Assembly: GCA_011250595.1 (NCBI GenBank)
Contig: JAANMP010000009.1
Span: 1 to 64,000, forward strand
Reading direction: 5' to 3'
DNA length: 64,000 nucleotides
From: Bacillus sp. MM2020_1
Lineage (GTDB): Bacteria; Bacillota; Bacilli; Bacillales; Cytobacillaceae
A program made the translations under genes and the position numbers. Below, piece by piece: positions 1 to 8,499 of the stretch. The notes beneath the pieces were generated by a model. It did no database searches, had not been told where the DNA came from, and worked only from the letters and a program-made list of their open reading frames with translations. Position 1 is the stretch's first letter, and each line of letters begins with the position of its first letter.

Positions 1-10
1 TATGAATTGA

Positions 11-1045
11 TTATATAATAGATATAATTTCCTGAAAGATCTGTGACAACTCATATTGCCTATCAGCAAATCCTGCTTCTAAAACAGCTCTTGGCATTCC
101 ATATACAATACATGAATTCTCTGCTTCCACAAATACTTTTCCCTGGTATTTCTTCACTAAACTACAACCTTTGGTCCCGTCACTACCCATTCCTGTTAAA
201 ATCACAGATAACAGCCTATCCTTGAAAATAGGTGCTGCTGAACTGAGGGTAATATCGATAGATGGTTTGTATAATTCTTGCTCATCATCTTGGTTCTTCA
301 CTTTGAAAATGATCTTCCCCTCTAGTATTTCAAAACGTGTTTGATAACCTGATGGGCATATATAGATCGTACCAGCTTTGACTTCCTTTCCATTATTGGC
401 TTCTTTAACATCCATTTGACAAAGAGAATCGAATCTTTCGGCCAAGTTTTTAGTAAAACCAGGCGGCATATGCTGCGCAACAACAATGGGAATGGGAAAA
501 TCCTTTGGGAAACAGGGCAAAATGGTTTGCAAAGCTTTGGGTCCCCCAGTGGAACATCCTATAAAAATAAGTTCCGTATGCTGCTGGTATACATGACAGA
601 CTTCATGTCTATGCATTGGAACTATTTCCACATTTGTCGGGAGTTTAGCCGCTATAATTCCTGCTAATCGTTGTGTAAATTCCTTACTCTGATTGCCGCC
701 ATTCTGGTTTCTAATCAGGTTTTCTTTTAAAAAGAAATCAACTGCACCCGATGAAAGTGCCTGTAAAGTTTCCTGTGCACCCTCTCCGGTACGTGAACTA
801 ATCATCACCACGGGAACAGGATTGTTCTTCATTATCCGTTCCAATGCCTGAAGTCCATTCATTTCCGGCATCTCCACATCCATGGTGACAAGATCGGGCT
901 TGAGTCGTTGAACCTTTTCGACTGCTTCCATCCCATTCCTTGCGATTCCAACCACAAAGAATCGTGGGTCCTCTTCCAGCATTAGACTAATCGCTCTGCG
1001 CATAAAAGCAGAGTCATCGACCACTAATACACCGTATTGTTTCAT
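11..1045 (-). CDS. cheB: Chemotaxis response regulator / protein-glutamate methylesterase CheB
   Basis: Two-domain CheB of 344 aa, the usual length. The N-terminal receiver (about 1-125) has the acidic pair D10/D11 and phosphoacceptor D56 in a TMDVEMPEMNG block. The C-terminal methylesterase (about 155-344) has Ser165 in GCSTGG, His192 in QHMPPGFT and Asp289 in TGMGSDG, so the catalytic triad is complete. The family removes methyl groups from chemoreceptor glutamates, and deamidates glutamines, when phosphorylated by CheA. The start overlaps the 3' end of cheR by about 32 nt, so the two are translationally coupled. No cheA, cheW or receptor gene is in the window. Function is clear from motifs; membership in the main chemotaxis pathway is inferred. 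Confidence 0.95.
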   Translation of the reverse strand: MKQYGVLVVDDSAFMRRAISLMLEEDPRFFVVGIARNGMEAVEKVQRLKPDLVTMDVEMPEMNGLQALERIMKNNPVPVVMISSRTGEGAQETLQALSSGAVDFFLKENLIRNQNGGNQSKEFTQRLAGIIAAKLPTNVEIVPMHRHEVCHVYQQHTELIFIGCSTGGPKALQTILPCFPKDFPIPIVVAQHMPPGFTKNLAERFDSLCQMDVKEANNGKEVKAGTIYICPSGYQTRFEILEGKIIFKVKNQDDEQELYKPSIDITLSSAAPIFKDRLLSVILTGMGSDGTKGCSLVKKYQGKVFVEAENSCIVYGMPRAVLEAGFADRQYELSQIFQEIISII

Positions 1046-1862
1046 CCTGATCAGATTCCTTTCGATAATAAAAACTCTTATCTGAGCGTACTTTTTGGAA
1101 TCCCATGTTTGGATCAGTTATCGATTCTGCATGACCAAGAAAAAGGTATCCCCCCGGTGCTAAATTTCGGTATAAAGTTTGAATCACTTGTTTAGTTTTA
1201 TCTTGATCAAAGTAGATCAAAACATTCCTGCAGAATATAATATCCACTTCACCAATTTCAGCTACTTTATCCTTGTGAAGGAGGTTTAAATGGTGAAATT
1301 TCACCATTTTTTTAATGGAAGCTTTAATTTGATATCCACCGTTTTCATCTATAAAATATTTTTTCAATAAAGCCTCGGGAATTCGCCGAAAAGCAAATGA
1401 ACTATTTTGATACCATCCTTTTTCAGCTTTTTGGAGGACTTTTTTATTAATATCGGTCGCAATAATCTCAACTGTCCCTGGTAAAAAGCGGCCCGCTTCT
1501 TGGATTAACATGGCCAGTGTATAAGGCTCCTCACCACTTGAACAAGCTGCACTCCAGATCCTTAGAGGGCGATCTCTATTTTTCTCTTTCATCAGCGGCA
1601 GTACAAACGAGCAGCACTCGTTTAATTGGTCTTCTTCTCGATAAAAGTAGGTTTCATTGATCGTTAATAGCTCTACAACCACATCCCATTCTCTAGGCGA
1701 TGTATTAATATATTTACAGTAATCCTCATACGTTAACCCTAGTTGATTAACCCGTTTTGATATTTTATCTCTTAGAATTGAAAGCCGATCATGAAAACCT
1801 AGTCCACAATAGTCATAAATGATTTGGCTTAAATTAGCTAACCCATTCTCTTGCATTTGCAT
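1014..1862 (-). CDS. cheR: Chemotaxis protein methyltransferase CheR
   Basis: SAM-dependent methyltransferase of about 282 aa that methylates receptor glutamates and opposes CheB. Visible CheR signatures are the N-terminal helical domain, NETYFYRE, the SAM loop SAACSSGEEPYT, CRNVLIYF and GHAES near the C-terminus. Start choice: a GTG at 1865, an ATG at 1862 and an ATG at 1856 are in frame. The AGGGTGA upstream is best spaced (5 nt) for the ATG at 1856, so the first two codons given here are uncertain. First gene of a cheR-cheB pair, divergent from motA; in B. subtilis cheR and cheB lie at separate loci. Confidence 0.94.
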   Translation of the reverse strand: MQMQENGLANLSQIIYDYCGLGFHDRLSILRDKISKRVNQLGLTYEDYCKYINTSPREWDVVVELLTINETYFYREEDQLNECCSFVLPLMKEKNRDRPLRIWSAACSSGEEPYTLAMLIQEAGRFLPGTVEIIATDINKKVLQKAEKGWYQNSSFAFRRIPEALLKKYFIDENGGYQIKASIKKMVKFHHLNLLHKDKVAEIGEVDIIFCRNVLIYFDQDKTKQVIQTLYRNLAPGGYLFLGHAESITDPNMGFQKVRSDKSFYYRKESDQDETIRCISGR

Positions 1863-1910
1863 CACCCTATTTCTCGCTCCGCTTTCAACTAGAAGAGCAG
1901 CTCTATTTAT

Positions 1911-1926
1911 ACCTAGTTTACTAGGT
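1911..1926. promoter_or_regulatory. Perfect inverted repeat in the cheR-motA divergent region
   Basis: ACCTAGT-TT-ACTAGGT is an exact 7-2-7 inverted repeat in the roughly 300 nt between cheR and motA, about 50 nt upstream of cheR. No poly-T follows on either strand, so it does not look like a terminator. It could be an operator; no regulator is suggested by the sequence. Confidence 0.3.
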
Positions 1927-2080
1927 TGAATGTTATTTGTTAAAAAATTTACGGAATTGCAGTTACCACGAACGAATACACATTAATTCAGTATAAAATT
2001 ACTAGATAAATAGTCACCCGTCAAATAGAATTCTTAAAAAATTTTTAACAATAAAAAAAGTTAATCAAAAACATTTTGAT

Positions 2081-2107
2081 TAAATCAAAAAACCTTATTG
2101 TCGAAAT
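2081..2107 (+). promoter_or_regulatory. Sigma-D type flagellar promoter upstream of motAB
   Basis: TAAA at 2081-2084, a 15-nt spacer and GTCGAAAT at 2100-2107 fit the known Bacillus sigma-D consensus (TAAA, 14-16 nt, GCCGATAT) at 4/4 and 6/8 positions. It lies about 60 nt before the motA start, as expected for late flagellar/motility genes. Confidence 0.65.
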
Positions 2108-2165
2108 ATCTCGATTGGCGTACAATTACATTACAAACTTTTTAATAACATTGAAGGAGAATATG

Positions 2166-2969
2166 ATGTCTAGTATTTTTGGTATTATCTTGGCATTGGT
2201 AGCAGTAGGGGTCGGGATGGTTTTAAAAGGGGCTTCACTATCAGCATTAAACAATCCGGCAGCATATCTCATAATATTTGGAGGAACTGCAGCAACAATT
2301 TTGATTGGTTTCCCATTTAGTGAGATTAAAAAGTTTCCTATATTGTTTAAGATCGCCCTATTTGAACCAAAACTTATCTCTAAGTCAGATCAAGTTGTCA
2401 ACTTAGTAAAATGTGCAGAAATTGCGAAAAAGGAAGGGTTATTAGCGCTAGAGGAAATGGCTAATAATACAAAAGATCCTTTTTTCAAAAAAGGTCTAGA
2501 AATGATTATTGACGGCCATGATGTTGAGTTCATTGAAGAAGTTTTATTGGATGAAGTCGCAGCGATAGACAAGCGGCACAAAACGGGAGCTCTTATCTTT
2601 ACCCAAGCAGGCACCTATGCCCCTACATTAGGAGTACTTGGAGCCGTAATTGGACTAATTGCTTCACTAGGTAACTTAAATAATGTTGAAAAATTGGGAC
2701 ATTCCATTTCAGCAGCTTTTATTGCAACGTTACTAGGGATTTTTTCGGGTTATGTGTTATGGCATCCCTTAGCCAATAAATTGAAGCGAATTTCTAAGCG
2801 CGAACAAGAGTTTAAGCTTCTTACAATTGAGGGATTACTTGCTGTTTATCAAGGTGTTACACCTAGCTCATTAGAAAAGAAATTAACTGTCTACATTCCA
2901 CCAAATGAACGGAAAAAGTTCGATAAGGTAAAGGTAAACGAGGAATCAGTCCATGAGAAAACAGCGTAA
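2166..2969 (+). CDS. motA: Flagellar motor stator protein MotA
   Basis: Proton-type stator subunit of 267 aa with four membrane segments: two near the N-terminus, a large cytoplasmic loop of about residues 60-155, and two in the C-terminal half around the conserved GTYAPTLGVLGAVIGLIASL and ATLLGIFSGYVLWHP blocks. With MotB it forms the ion channel that drives flagellar rotation. The start was set at the ATG at 2166 because GAAGGAGA ends 5 nt before it; in-frame upstream ATGs would add 30 residues without a ribosome site. The sequence is closer to B. subtilis MotA (H+) than MotP (Na+) as far as can be judged by eye. motB overlaps by 17 nt. Confidence 0.93.
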   Translation: MSSIFGIILALVAVGVGMVLKGASLSALNNPAAYLIIFGGTAATILIGFPFSEIKKFPILFKIALFEPKLISKSDQVVNLVKCAEIAKKEGLLALEEMANNTKDPFFKKGLEMIIDGHDVEFIEEVLLDEVAAIDKRHKTGALIFTQAGTYAPTLGVLGAVIGLIASLGNLNNVEKLGHSISAAFIATLLGIFSGYVLWHPLANKLKRISKREQEFKLLTIEGLLAVYQGVTPSSLEKKLTVYIPPNERKKFDKVKVNEESVHEKTA

Positions 2970-3708
2970 CAAATTCGATGAAGAGCATGAAGAACATATT
3001 GATGAATCTTGGTTGATCCCATATGCGGATATCTTAACACTTTTGCTTGCATTATTTATTGTCTTATTTGCATCTAGTACGGTCGACAAAGCGAAATATG
3101 AAACGATCATGGAATCCTTTAAGTCTGAATTAACTGGGACAAAAATAGAAAGTACTAACAAAGGTCTATCTGTTAATCCATCGAAAAAGAAAACAGATGA
3201 ACAAACTCCAAAAGAACAACTAGCTCAACAAGCAGCTCCTGCCCCAAGTAAAGAAGAAATTGAGCTTAACGAATTAATGAAACAATTAAGCAAATATATT
3301 TCAGAAAATAATCTAAAAGCTGTTATTACACTTCAAGACACCAAACGAGGAGTTGAAATCTCCTTGAAAGATGTGGTTCTCTTTGATCCTGGAAAAGCAA
3401 ATTTAAAGTCAAGCTCCTTTAAAACACTGAATGTATTAGTCGGCTTAACTAAAACGGTGAATAATCCAATAAGTATTGAAGGTCATACTGATAATGTTCC
3501 GATCAAAAATGCCGCTTACGCTTCGAACTGGGAGCTTTCCTCTGCTCGTGCTGTTAGTGTTCTACATTATTTTGAATCAAAAAAGGTGGCCAAAAGCCGT
3601 TTGCAATTTGTTGGTTATGGAGAATACCAGCCAATTTATCCAAACGATACAAAGGTTCATAAACAAGCCAATCGCCGGGTAAATATAGTTATTCTGCGAA
3701 AAACCTAA
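2953..3708 (+). CDS. motB: Flagellar motor stator protein MotB
   Basis: 251 aa. A short cytoplasmic N-terminus is followed by one membrane helix (about 24-42) with the ion-carrying Asp26 in PYADILTLLLALF. Then come a Lys/Gln-rich plug/linker and a C-terminal OmpA-like peptidoglycan-binding domain (about 120-250) with IEGHTDNVPI and NWELSSARA. It anchors the stator to the wall. It starts inside motA (17-nt overlap). A strong terminator follows within 10 nt, so motAB is a two-gene unit. Confidence 0.94.
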   Translation: MRKQRNKFDEEHEEHIDESWLIPYADILTLLLALFIVLFASSTVDKAKYETIMESFKSELTGTKIESTNKGLSVNPSKKKTDEQTPKEQLAQQAAPAPSKEEIELNELMKQLSKYISENNLKAVITLQDTKRGVEISLKDVVLFDPGKANLKSSSFKTLNVLVGLTKTVNNPISIEGHTDNVPIKNAAYASNWELSSARAVSVLHYFESKKVAKSRLQFVGYGEYQPIYPNDTKVHKQANRRVNIVILRKT

Positions 3709-3716
3709 TATCAATG

Positions 3717-3757
3717 AAAAGCCAGATTCCTACTTTTCAAGGAATCTGGCTTATTGT
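3717..3757. terminator. Bidirectional terminator between motB and a GNAT gene
   Basis: A 12-bp stem (AAGCCAGATTCC with GGAATCTGGCTT) around a 10-nt loop, with A-rich sequence before and T-rich sequence after. It sits between convergent genes and probably serves both. Confidence 0.8.
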
Positions 3758-3762
3758 TTCAA

Positions 3763-4611
3763 TCATTTTTTCACCATTTGTACCTGCTCAGTTTTTTTCT
3801 CAAAGCCTAAATCTAGTAACAATGGGATTACAGGATTAGATAATGGTGCATTAATAGTAATGAAGTTGACTGTCTTGTGCTGTTCTCCGGAAATAGAAGT
3901 AAAAATTGACTTTATCGTTTCCTCATTCACTTCATCGAATAGTTCAAGCTGATATAAAAATATTTTTTCCAGATACCCGTTTTGATCCCAGGTCCTTTTA
4001 TATAATGAGTATCCGATTGTATTTTGATAGCTGTCGAAATATATTTGAGCTTCACCAGACCTCACACTTTGCCACTGACATTGCCATGGAACATTTTCTT
4101 TATAAAAAGAGAAAGTTGGGAACTGCTCGGGCCGAATCGATTCACTTATTAGCGGAGTGTTGCTCAAATCTAAGGTCCCACTTAGATAAACAAGCGAATC
4201 CGTGATCTCATACCCGAATTTTTCATATAAGCGAATCGCCTTTTCATTTTCTTTAATGGCTTCAAGGGTGGCCACAACGACTCCTGCATTGGAATAAACC
4301 TTAATAGCCTCTTCCATTAAGCGGGCGGAAACACCTTTCCCACGGTACTCTGCGGCAATTCCTGTCCCGCCATTCCAGGCAATCTTTTTTCCGTCGACGA
4401 TCCGGAATCCATTTAATACGATTGCTACAGGTTCTTCCCCGTCAAAAGCAACCAAAGAGTGTTTCAACGATAAACCTTCATTGACCATGCGGTTAATGAA
4501 TAGTTCAGCTGTCATTTCTAATGGCACAAAATAGCCTTCAAACCCCCGATTCCACGCTGTTACTGTATCTTGGATGGTGCATTCCGTTAATTTTTTAAAT
4601 GCAATTTTCAT
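3763..4611 (-). CDS. GNAT family N-acetyltransferase with C-terminal extension
   Basis: 282 aa. The N-terminal GNAT domain (about 1-150) shows the acetyl-CoA site pattern around GTGIAAEYRGKGVSARLMEEA, followed by the EAIKENEKAIRLYEKFGYEI block typical of small-molecule acetyltransferases. The remaining ~130 residues resemble the second half of YkkB/YobR-like two-domain GNATs, but no acetyl-CoA motif is visible there. The substrate is unknown. Single-gene unit: convergent with motB and preceded by a short repeat array. Confidence 0.8.
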   Translation of the reverse strand: MKIAFKKLTECTIQDTVTAWNRGFEGYFVPLEMTAELFINRMVNEGLSLKHSLVAFDGEEPVAIVLNGFRIVDGKKIAWNGGTGIAAEYRGKGVSARLMEEAIKVYSNAGVVVATLEAIKENEKAIRLYEKFGYEITDSLVYLSGTLDLSNTPLISESIRPEQFPTFSFYKENVPWQCQWQSVRSGEAQIYFDSYQNTIGYSLYKRTWDQNGYLEKIFLYQLELFDEVNEETIKSIFTSISGEQHKTVNFITINAPLSNPVIPLLLDLGFEKKTEQVQMVKK

Positions 4612-4620
4612 ATTTTCAAC

Positions 4621-4721
4621 CCTTTCTGGCGGATAGTTTGGATTACTGGCGGATAACCTCTTTTACTGGCGGATGGTCCTTCCTTTCTGTCGGATAACCC
4701 TACTTTTCTGGCGAAAAGGCT
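4621..4721. repeat. Degenerate 20-bp tandem array, core CTGGCGGATA
   Basis: Five copies begin near 4626, 4646, 4666, 4688 and 4708 (periods 20, 20, 22, 20). The core CTGGCGGATA is intact in the first two; the later copies carry one or more changes. It lies directly 5' of the GNAT gene. A single related core is at 62429, and a similar 21-bp array is at 11121. Function unknown. Confidence 0.7.
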
Positions 4722-4756
4722 TTCCCCCTAGGTATGTATAGCTAAAATAAGCAATT

Positions 4757-4797
4757 CATAAAACCCAGCCAGCATATTTTTGCACCGGCTGAGTCAC
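4757..4797 (-). terminator. Probable terminator of the acyl/alcohol catabolic cluster
   Basis: On the minus strand, CAGCC and GCA pair with TGC and GGCTG with an internal mismatch, followed by GGGTTTTATG. It lies just beyond the stop of the Fe-type alcohol dehydrogenase. The stem is imperfect, so this is moderate evidence. Confidence 0.5.
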
Positions 4798-4804
4798 TAT
4801 CAAT

Positions 4805-6013
4805 CTATTTTACTGTTAACGGAACGACCTTCTGCCCAATTGCGGCAATCAATTCTTTTGGCATTGGAAAACTCAATGCGGCCGGGTCCTTCAAGACCGC
4901 CGGAATTGCCAATTGCAAGGCTTCTTCGGTAATATTGAATTGCTTGAAATCAGCCGGTAATCCTACCTTATACTGAAGTAATTTAATTTTTCCAATCACT
5001 TTTGCTAATGCCGTTTGCGGGGTATCCCCCTTTACATCCACGTTTAATGCCTGTGCCAATTCTGTTGCCTTTGGCAGATATAAGTCTGGAACCATTTCCA
5101 TAACCACTGGTAAAAAGACGGCATTTGCCAAGCCATGCGGAATCCGGAACAACGCCCCATATGCGTGGGCCATATTATGGACAGGAATCGCATTTAAGGC
5201 AAAACTAAAAGCGGTGATCCCCATTAAGCTGGCTTGTAATAAATCCATGCGCGCATCAAGATTCGCACCATCCGCCACGGCAACAGGAAGATTTTTTTCA
5301 ATAAGGCGAATCGCATGGAGAGCATAGGCATCAGTTAGACCTGTTGCAGTTGGGGAAGCAAGTGCTTCAATCGCATGTGTTAAGGCATCAAATCCAGTAA
5401 ATGCCGTGATCACAGGTGGTAGCCCAACTGTTAAATCAGGATCCAAGATCGCCATATCTGCATTGATAAATGGATTGATGATATTTGTCTTCATTTGGAT
5501 ATCTTCATTAAATATAACGGCAATCGGTGAAACCTCAGAACCAGTACCCGCTGTTGTCGGGATGGCTATATGTGGAATCTGCATGTAATTTGCCTTAGGG
5601 AACTGCTCATATAATAGTCCGCCCGGTATAGCTTCCTTAATATCAGTCAATCCTTTATGGAGCGCGTATTTTACCCCTTTTACCGTATCAAGGACACTGC
5701 CTCCGCCAACCGCCAGTAACGAATCCGCCCCTATCTCCCTAGCATAGCGGACCGCTTCATTGATGCATCTGCTTTCGGCATCCTGCTTAATATCTAAAAA
5801 GTGGCCGACCAATTCTGGTCCAGATCCATTCCCGGTCAACGAAAAAATATCGGCCACTTTTTCAACAATTCCTGCTGCCTCTAAACCTCTGTCACTTAAG
5901 AGCAGCACTCGTTTCGCACCTAAACCTGCAAAAAGACTCGGGACCATTGCCCTTGAGTTTGAACCACTGTATATTCCCGTCCGTAACATAAACTGTGATA
6001 AGGTTGTTTTCAT
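4805..6013 (-). CDS. Iron-containing alcohol dehydrogenase family protein
   Basis: 402 aa, normal for group III (Fe-type) NAD(P)-dependent alcohol dehydrogenases. Seen: Rossmann GGGSVLDTVKG, the IPTTAGTGSEVSPIAVI nucleotide/metal block, and FDALTHAIEAL followed by HNMAHAYGALFRIPHGLANAV, which carry the metal-ligand histidines. It interconverts an alcohol and an aldehyde or ketone; the substrate cannot be read from the sequence. Start set at the ATG at 6013, because GAGGTGAGGAAG precedes it and the longer frame would run into the aldehyde dehydrogenase. It follows that gene by 19 nt and is the last gene of the cluster. Confidence 0.88.
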   Translation of the reverse strand: MKTTLSQFMLRTGIYSGSNSRAMVPSLFAGLGAKRVLLLSDRGLEAAGIVEKVADIFSLTGNGSGPELVGHFLDIKQDAESRCINEAVRYAREIGADSLLAVGGGSVLDTVKGVKYALHKGLTDIKEAIPGGLLYEQFPKANYMQIPHIAIPTTAGTGSEVSPIAVIFNEDIQMKTNIINPFINADMAILDPDLTVGLPPVITAFTGFDALTHAIEALASPTATGLTDAYALHAIRLIEKNLPVAVADGANLDARMDLLQASLMGITAFSFALNAIPVHNMAHAYGALFRIPHGLANAVFLPVVMEMVPDLYLPKATELAQALNVDVKGDTPQTALAKVIGKIKLLQYKVGLPADFKQFNITEEALQLAIPAVLKDPAALSFPMPKELIAAIGQKVVPLTVK

Positions 6014-6032
6014 TTTCTTCCTCACCTCTTCA

Positions 6033-7556
6033 TTAGTTTTGACCAAACAGTATTCCGTACCAGTTGCGTCGCTCGAGTTCAGGCGACATTGATGTATGGA
6101 CATGCTTTACCTGGGTATAGGCATCGAGTGATTGCTGACCCATTTCTCTGCCAATGCCGCTTTGCTTGTATCCGCCAAACGGGGCATCACTGCGGAGCAT
6201 ATGCCAGTCATTGATCCAGACCACACCAGCCTGCAGTTTCCTCGCGACCTCGTAAGCTTTGTTGACGTCGCGGGTCCAGACTCCTGCTGCTAACCCATAA
6301 ATCGTATCATTCGCCATTCGAATGGCATCGTCCAGGTCTGAATAACGAATCACACAGAGGACTGGGCCGAAAATTTCTTCTTGGGCAATTTTCATATCAT
6401 TCGTGACATTTGTAAAAATCGTTGGTTCGATAAAATGACCCTCTTCACAGCCAGCCACCTTAACTTCCTTTCCTCCGCACAAAAGTGTCGCTCCTTCTTG
6501 TTTACCCGTTTCAATATAAGAAAGAATCGTTTCCTTTTGTTTTTTCGAAATAATAGGACCTATATCCGTGGTTGGATCGAGCGGATTGCCAAGCTTTAAT
6601 TTACTTGTTAATGCGACTAAGCCTGCAACCACTTGGTCATAAAGCTTATCCGGGACAAATAATCGCGTTCCTGATTCACACAGCTGGCCTGAATGGAGAA
6701 ATACGCCAAACAGACTTCCAGGCAAGGCAATGCTAAGGTCGGCATCCTCTAAAAGGATATTAGGTGATTTACCACCTAACTCGAGCGTAGTTTTCTTAAT
6801 CGTGCCGGCAGCAAGTCCCATAATTCGTCTGCCAACCTCAGTCGAACCGGTGAATGCCACTTTGTCGACCTTTGGATGGTTGACTAATGCTTCACCCACT
6901 TCCACACCAGGACCGGAAACTACGTTAATAACGCCCGGAGGGACCACGGCTGAAATAATTTCTGCTAGTTTCAAAGTAGACAACGGAGTATAACTTGCAG
7001 GCTTGATGACAATTGTATTTCCCATGGCGAGTGCTGGAGCAATTTTCCAAGTTGCAATTACCATAGGTAAGTTCCAAGGTGTGATTGCCGCACACACTCC
7101 GATTGGCTCACGCCAAATAAAATTGTGTGCAGGTCCCGGGAATGGCGGGACTGGCAGTGTTTCTGAGAAGGGATACTCTACCGTAAAGTTGGCTAGTGTT
7201 TGAAACAAGTCGACCATTTGCAAAATATCACTGTTGCCAATTCGTCGCACGGTTCCCCCTGAACTAATCGCTTCTAGGTATGCTAGTTCTTCAGCATGTT
7301 CGGTAATTTGATAGGAAATGGCATATAACACCTTGGCCCGGTCTTTGGGCTTCATGTTTCTCCAGTCCCCATGGTCAAACGCCGCACGGGCTGCATTTAC
7401 CGCACGGTTCACATCTTCCGCGGTTCCTTTTGCCACCCTTGCTACTAATTCACCTGTAGCCGGGTTACGCACATCAAATGTTTCTTGACTGCTTGCTGGC
7501 TCCCACTTTCCATTAATAAAATGGGGAAATGTTTGTACGTCTACCTTTACCGTCAT
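6033..7556 (-). CDS. Aldehyde dehydrogenase family protein
   Basis: 507 aa, the full length for NAD(P)+-dependent aldehyde dehydrogenases. Catalytic features are complete: Asn162 in TPWNLP, the FTGSTEVG nucleotide loop, general base Glu259 in LELGGKSPN and nucleophile Cys293 in SGQLCESGTR. It oxidises an aldehyde to the acid (or to acyl-CoA in a few subfamilies). With the alcohol dehydrogenase downstream and the acyl-CoA ligase upstream, it would feed acids into the CoA steps of the same cluster. The preceding R2lox gene ends 26 nt upstream. Substrate unknown. Confidence 0.92.
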   Translation of the reverse strand: MTVKVDVQTFPHFINGKWEPASSQETFDVRNPATGELVARVAKGTAEDVNRAVNAARAAFDHGDWRNMKPKDRAKVLYAISYQITEHAEELAYLEAISSGGTVRRIGNSDILQMVDLFQTLANFTVEYPFSETLPVPPFPGPAHNFIWREPIGVCAAITPWNLPMVIATWKIAPALAMGNTIVIKPASYTPLSTLKLAEIISAVVPPGVINVVSGPGVEVGEALVNHPKVDKVAFTGSTEVGRRIMGLAAGTIKKTTLELGGKSPNILLEDADLSIALPGSLFGVFLHSGQLCESGTRLFVPDKLYDQVVAGLVALTSKLKLGNPLDPTTDIGPIISKKQKETILSYIETGKQEGATLLCGGKEVKVAGCEEGHFIEPTIFTNVTNDMKIAQEEIFGPVLCVIRYSDLDDAIRMANDTIYGLAAGVWTRDVNKAYEVARKLQAGVVWINDWHMLRSDAPFGGYKQSGIGREMGQQSLDAYTQVKHVHTSMSPELERRNWYGILFGQN

Positions 7557-7582
7557 GATAATTCCTCCTCTTTCAAAAATCG

Positions 7583-8476
7583 CTAGAGTACGCCAAGTTC
7601 ACTTTCTGAAAATCTATAAATCTCTTCGATTTTTTTACCTTTCGCCCGCGCTAAGATCTCCATCCGGACAGAGAGTTGTTTTAATGTAAAGTTCATGACG
7701 TCCTCAGGATCTCCTCCGAATGCAATTACCTCCCTTCCTGCGATCCCTTCTTGGTTAAGCCTAATCGCTAACGGAGTGAGTTCGCCCATTTTGGCAGCTA
7801 CTAAATCGAAGAGATGTGGATGTTCGCAAATTAGACGTTGCAATAAGAAGGTTCCATAGCCAATATGCCTGGACTCATCCTTTTTTAAATTTCCGACTCC
7901 TTCGAGCAGCCCAGGCATAATCTCAGCCGTTTCTAGGGCATTATAAAAGGAAAAATAGCCGGTTTCTGCTAATACACCTTCGACAAACATGTTATACACC
8001 ACCGATGCTTCGGTGATGGCCTCAGGGGATTGGTCGGTAATAAGCCGCTCCATTGTTGTTGGAAGAATTTCACAGAAAATCTTCTGATAGGTTTCGGTAT
8101 GAAAGTGGGAAAGGTCCCCACGTTCTCCAATCGCGTTCAAAACGAGCCGAAAAAATTCAGTATGCTTCGCTTCCTCGTATAAAAAGGTTGTTAGGAACAT
8201 CTCCTCTTCAAGACGCCCTTCTTTTGCTATGGCCATGATAAGTGGAAGTAAGTCTAATGTAACCGCTTCCTCTCCAGCTTGAAATTGAGAAATCAACCTT
8301 AAAATATCTGCTTGCTGCTCAGCATTCATCGCTTTCCAATCTTTTTGATCCTGACTAAAATCAATATCAGCCGGGTTCCATGTCCCTAACCGTTTTGCTT
8401 TTTGGAATAAACGGTACGGAAAAGAATCTTCGAGCAAGCCTCGACTGCTGGTTGTTAATATGGTTCTTTTTTCCAT
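7583..8476 (-). CDS. R2-like ligand-binding oxidase (R2lox), Mn/Fe ferritin-fold oxidase
   Basis: 297 aa ferritin-like protein related to ribonucleotide reductase R2, but of the R2lox subgroup known from Geobacillus kaustophilus and Mycobacterium tuberculosis Rv0233. All six expected metal ligands are visible: E69, E102, H105, E166, E201, H204. The residues that form the characteristic Val-Tyr ether crosslink are also present (V72 and Y161). Known members assemble a Mn(III)/Fe(III) centre, bind a long-chain fatty acid-like ligand in a hydrophobic cavity and activate O2; the physiological substrate is unknown. No NrdA/NrdE partner is nearby, which argues against a reductase role. It sits 23 nt after an acyl-CoA ligase and 26 nt before an aldehyde dehydrogenase, all co-directional, suggesting a lipid-like substrate. 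Confidence 0.88.
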   Translation of the reverse strand: MEKRTILTTSSRGLLEDSFPYRLFQKAKRLGTWNPADIDFSQDQKDWKAMNAEQQADILRLISQFQAGEEAVTLDLLPLIMAIAKEGRLEEEMFLTTFLYEEAKHTEFFRLVLNAIGERGDLSHFHTETYQKIFCEILPTTMERLITDQSPEAITEASVVYNMFVEGVLAETGYFSFYNALETAEIMPGLLEGVGNLKKDESRHIGYGTFLLQRLICEHPHLFDLVAAKMGELTPLAIRLNQEGIAGREVIAFGGDPEDVMNFTLKQLSVRMEILARAKGKKIEEIYRFSESELGVL

Positions 8477-8499
8477 ATATATTCTCCTCCTGTTTTCCT

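Noticed and set aside
4621..4721. CRISPR array
   Set aside because: Repeat period is 20 bp with no spacers of 30 bp or more, copies are degenerate, and no cas gene is in the window.
7583..8476. Ribonucleotide reductase beta subunit (NrdB/NrdF)
   Set aside because: No large subunit nearby, the crosslink Val/Tyr pair and ligand spacing are those of R2lox, and the gene lies in a catabolic cluster.
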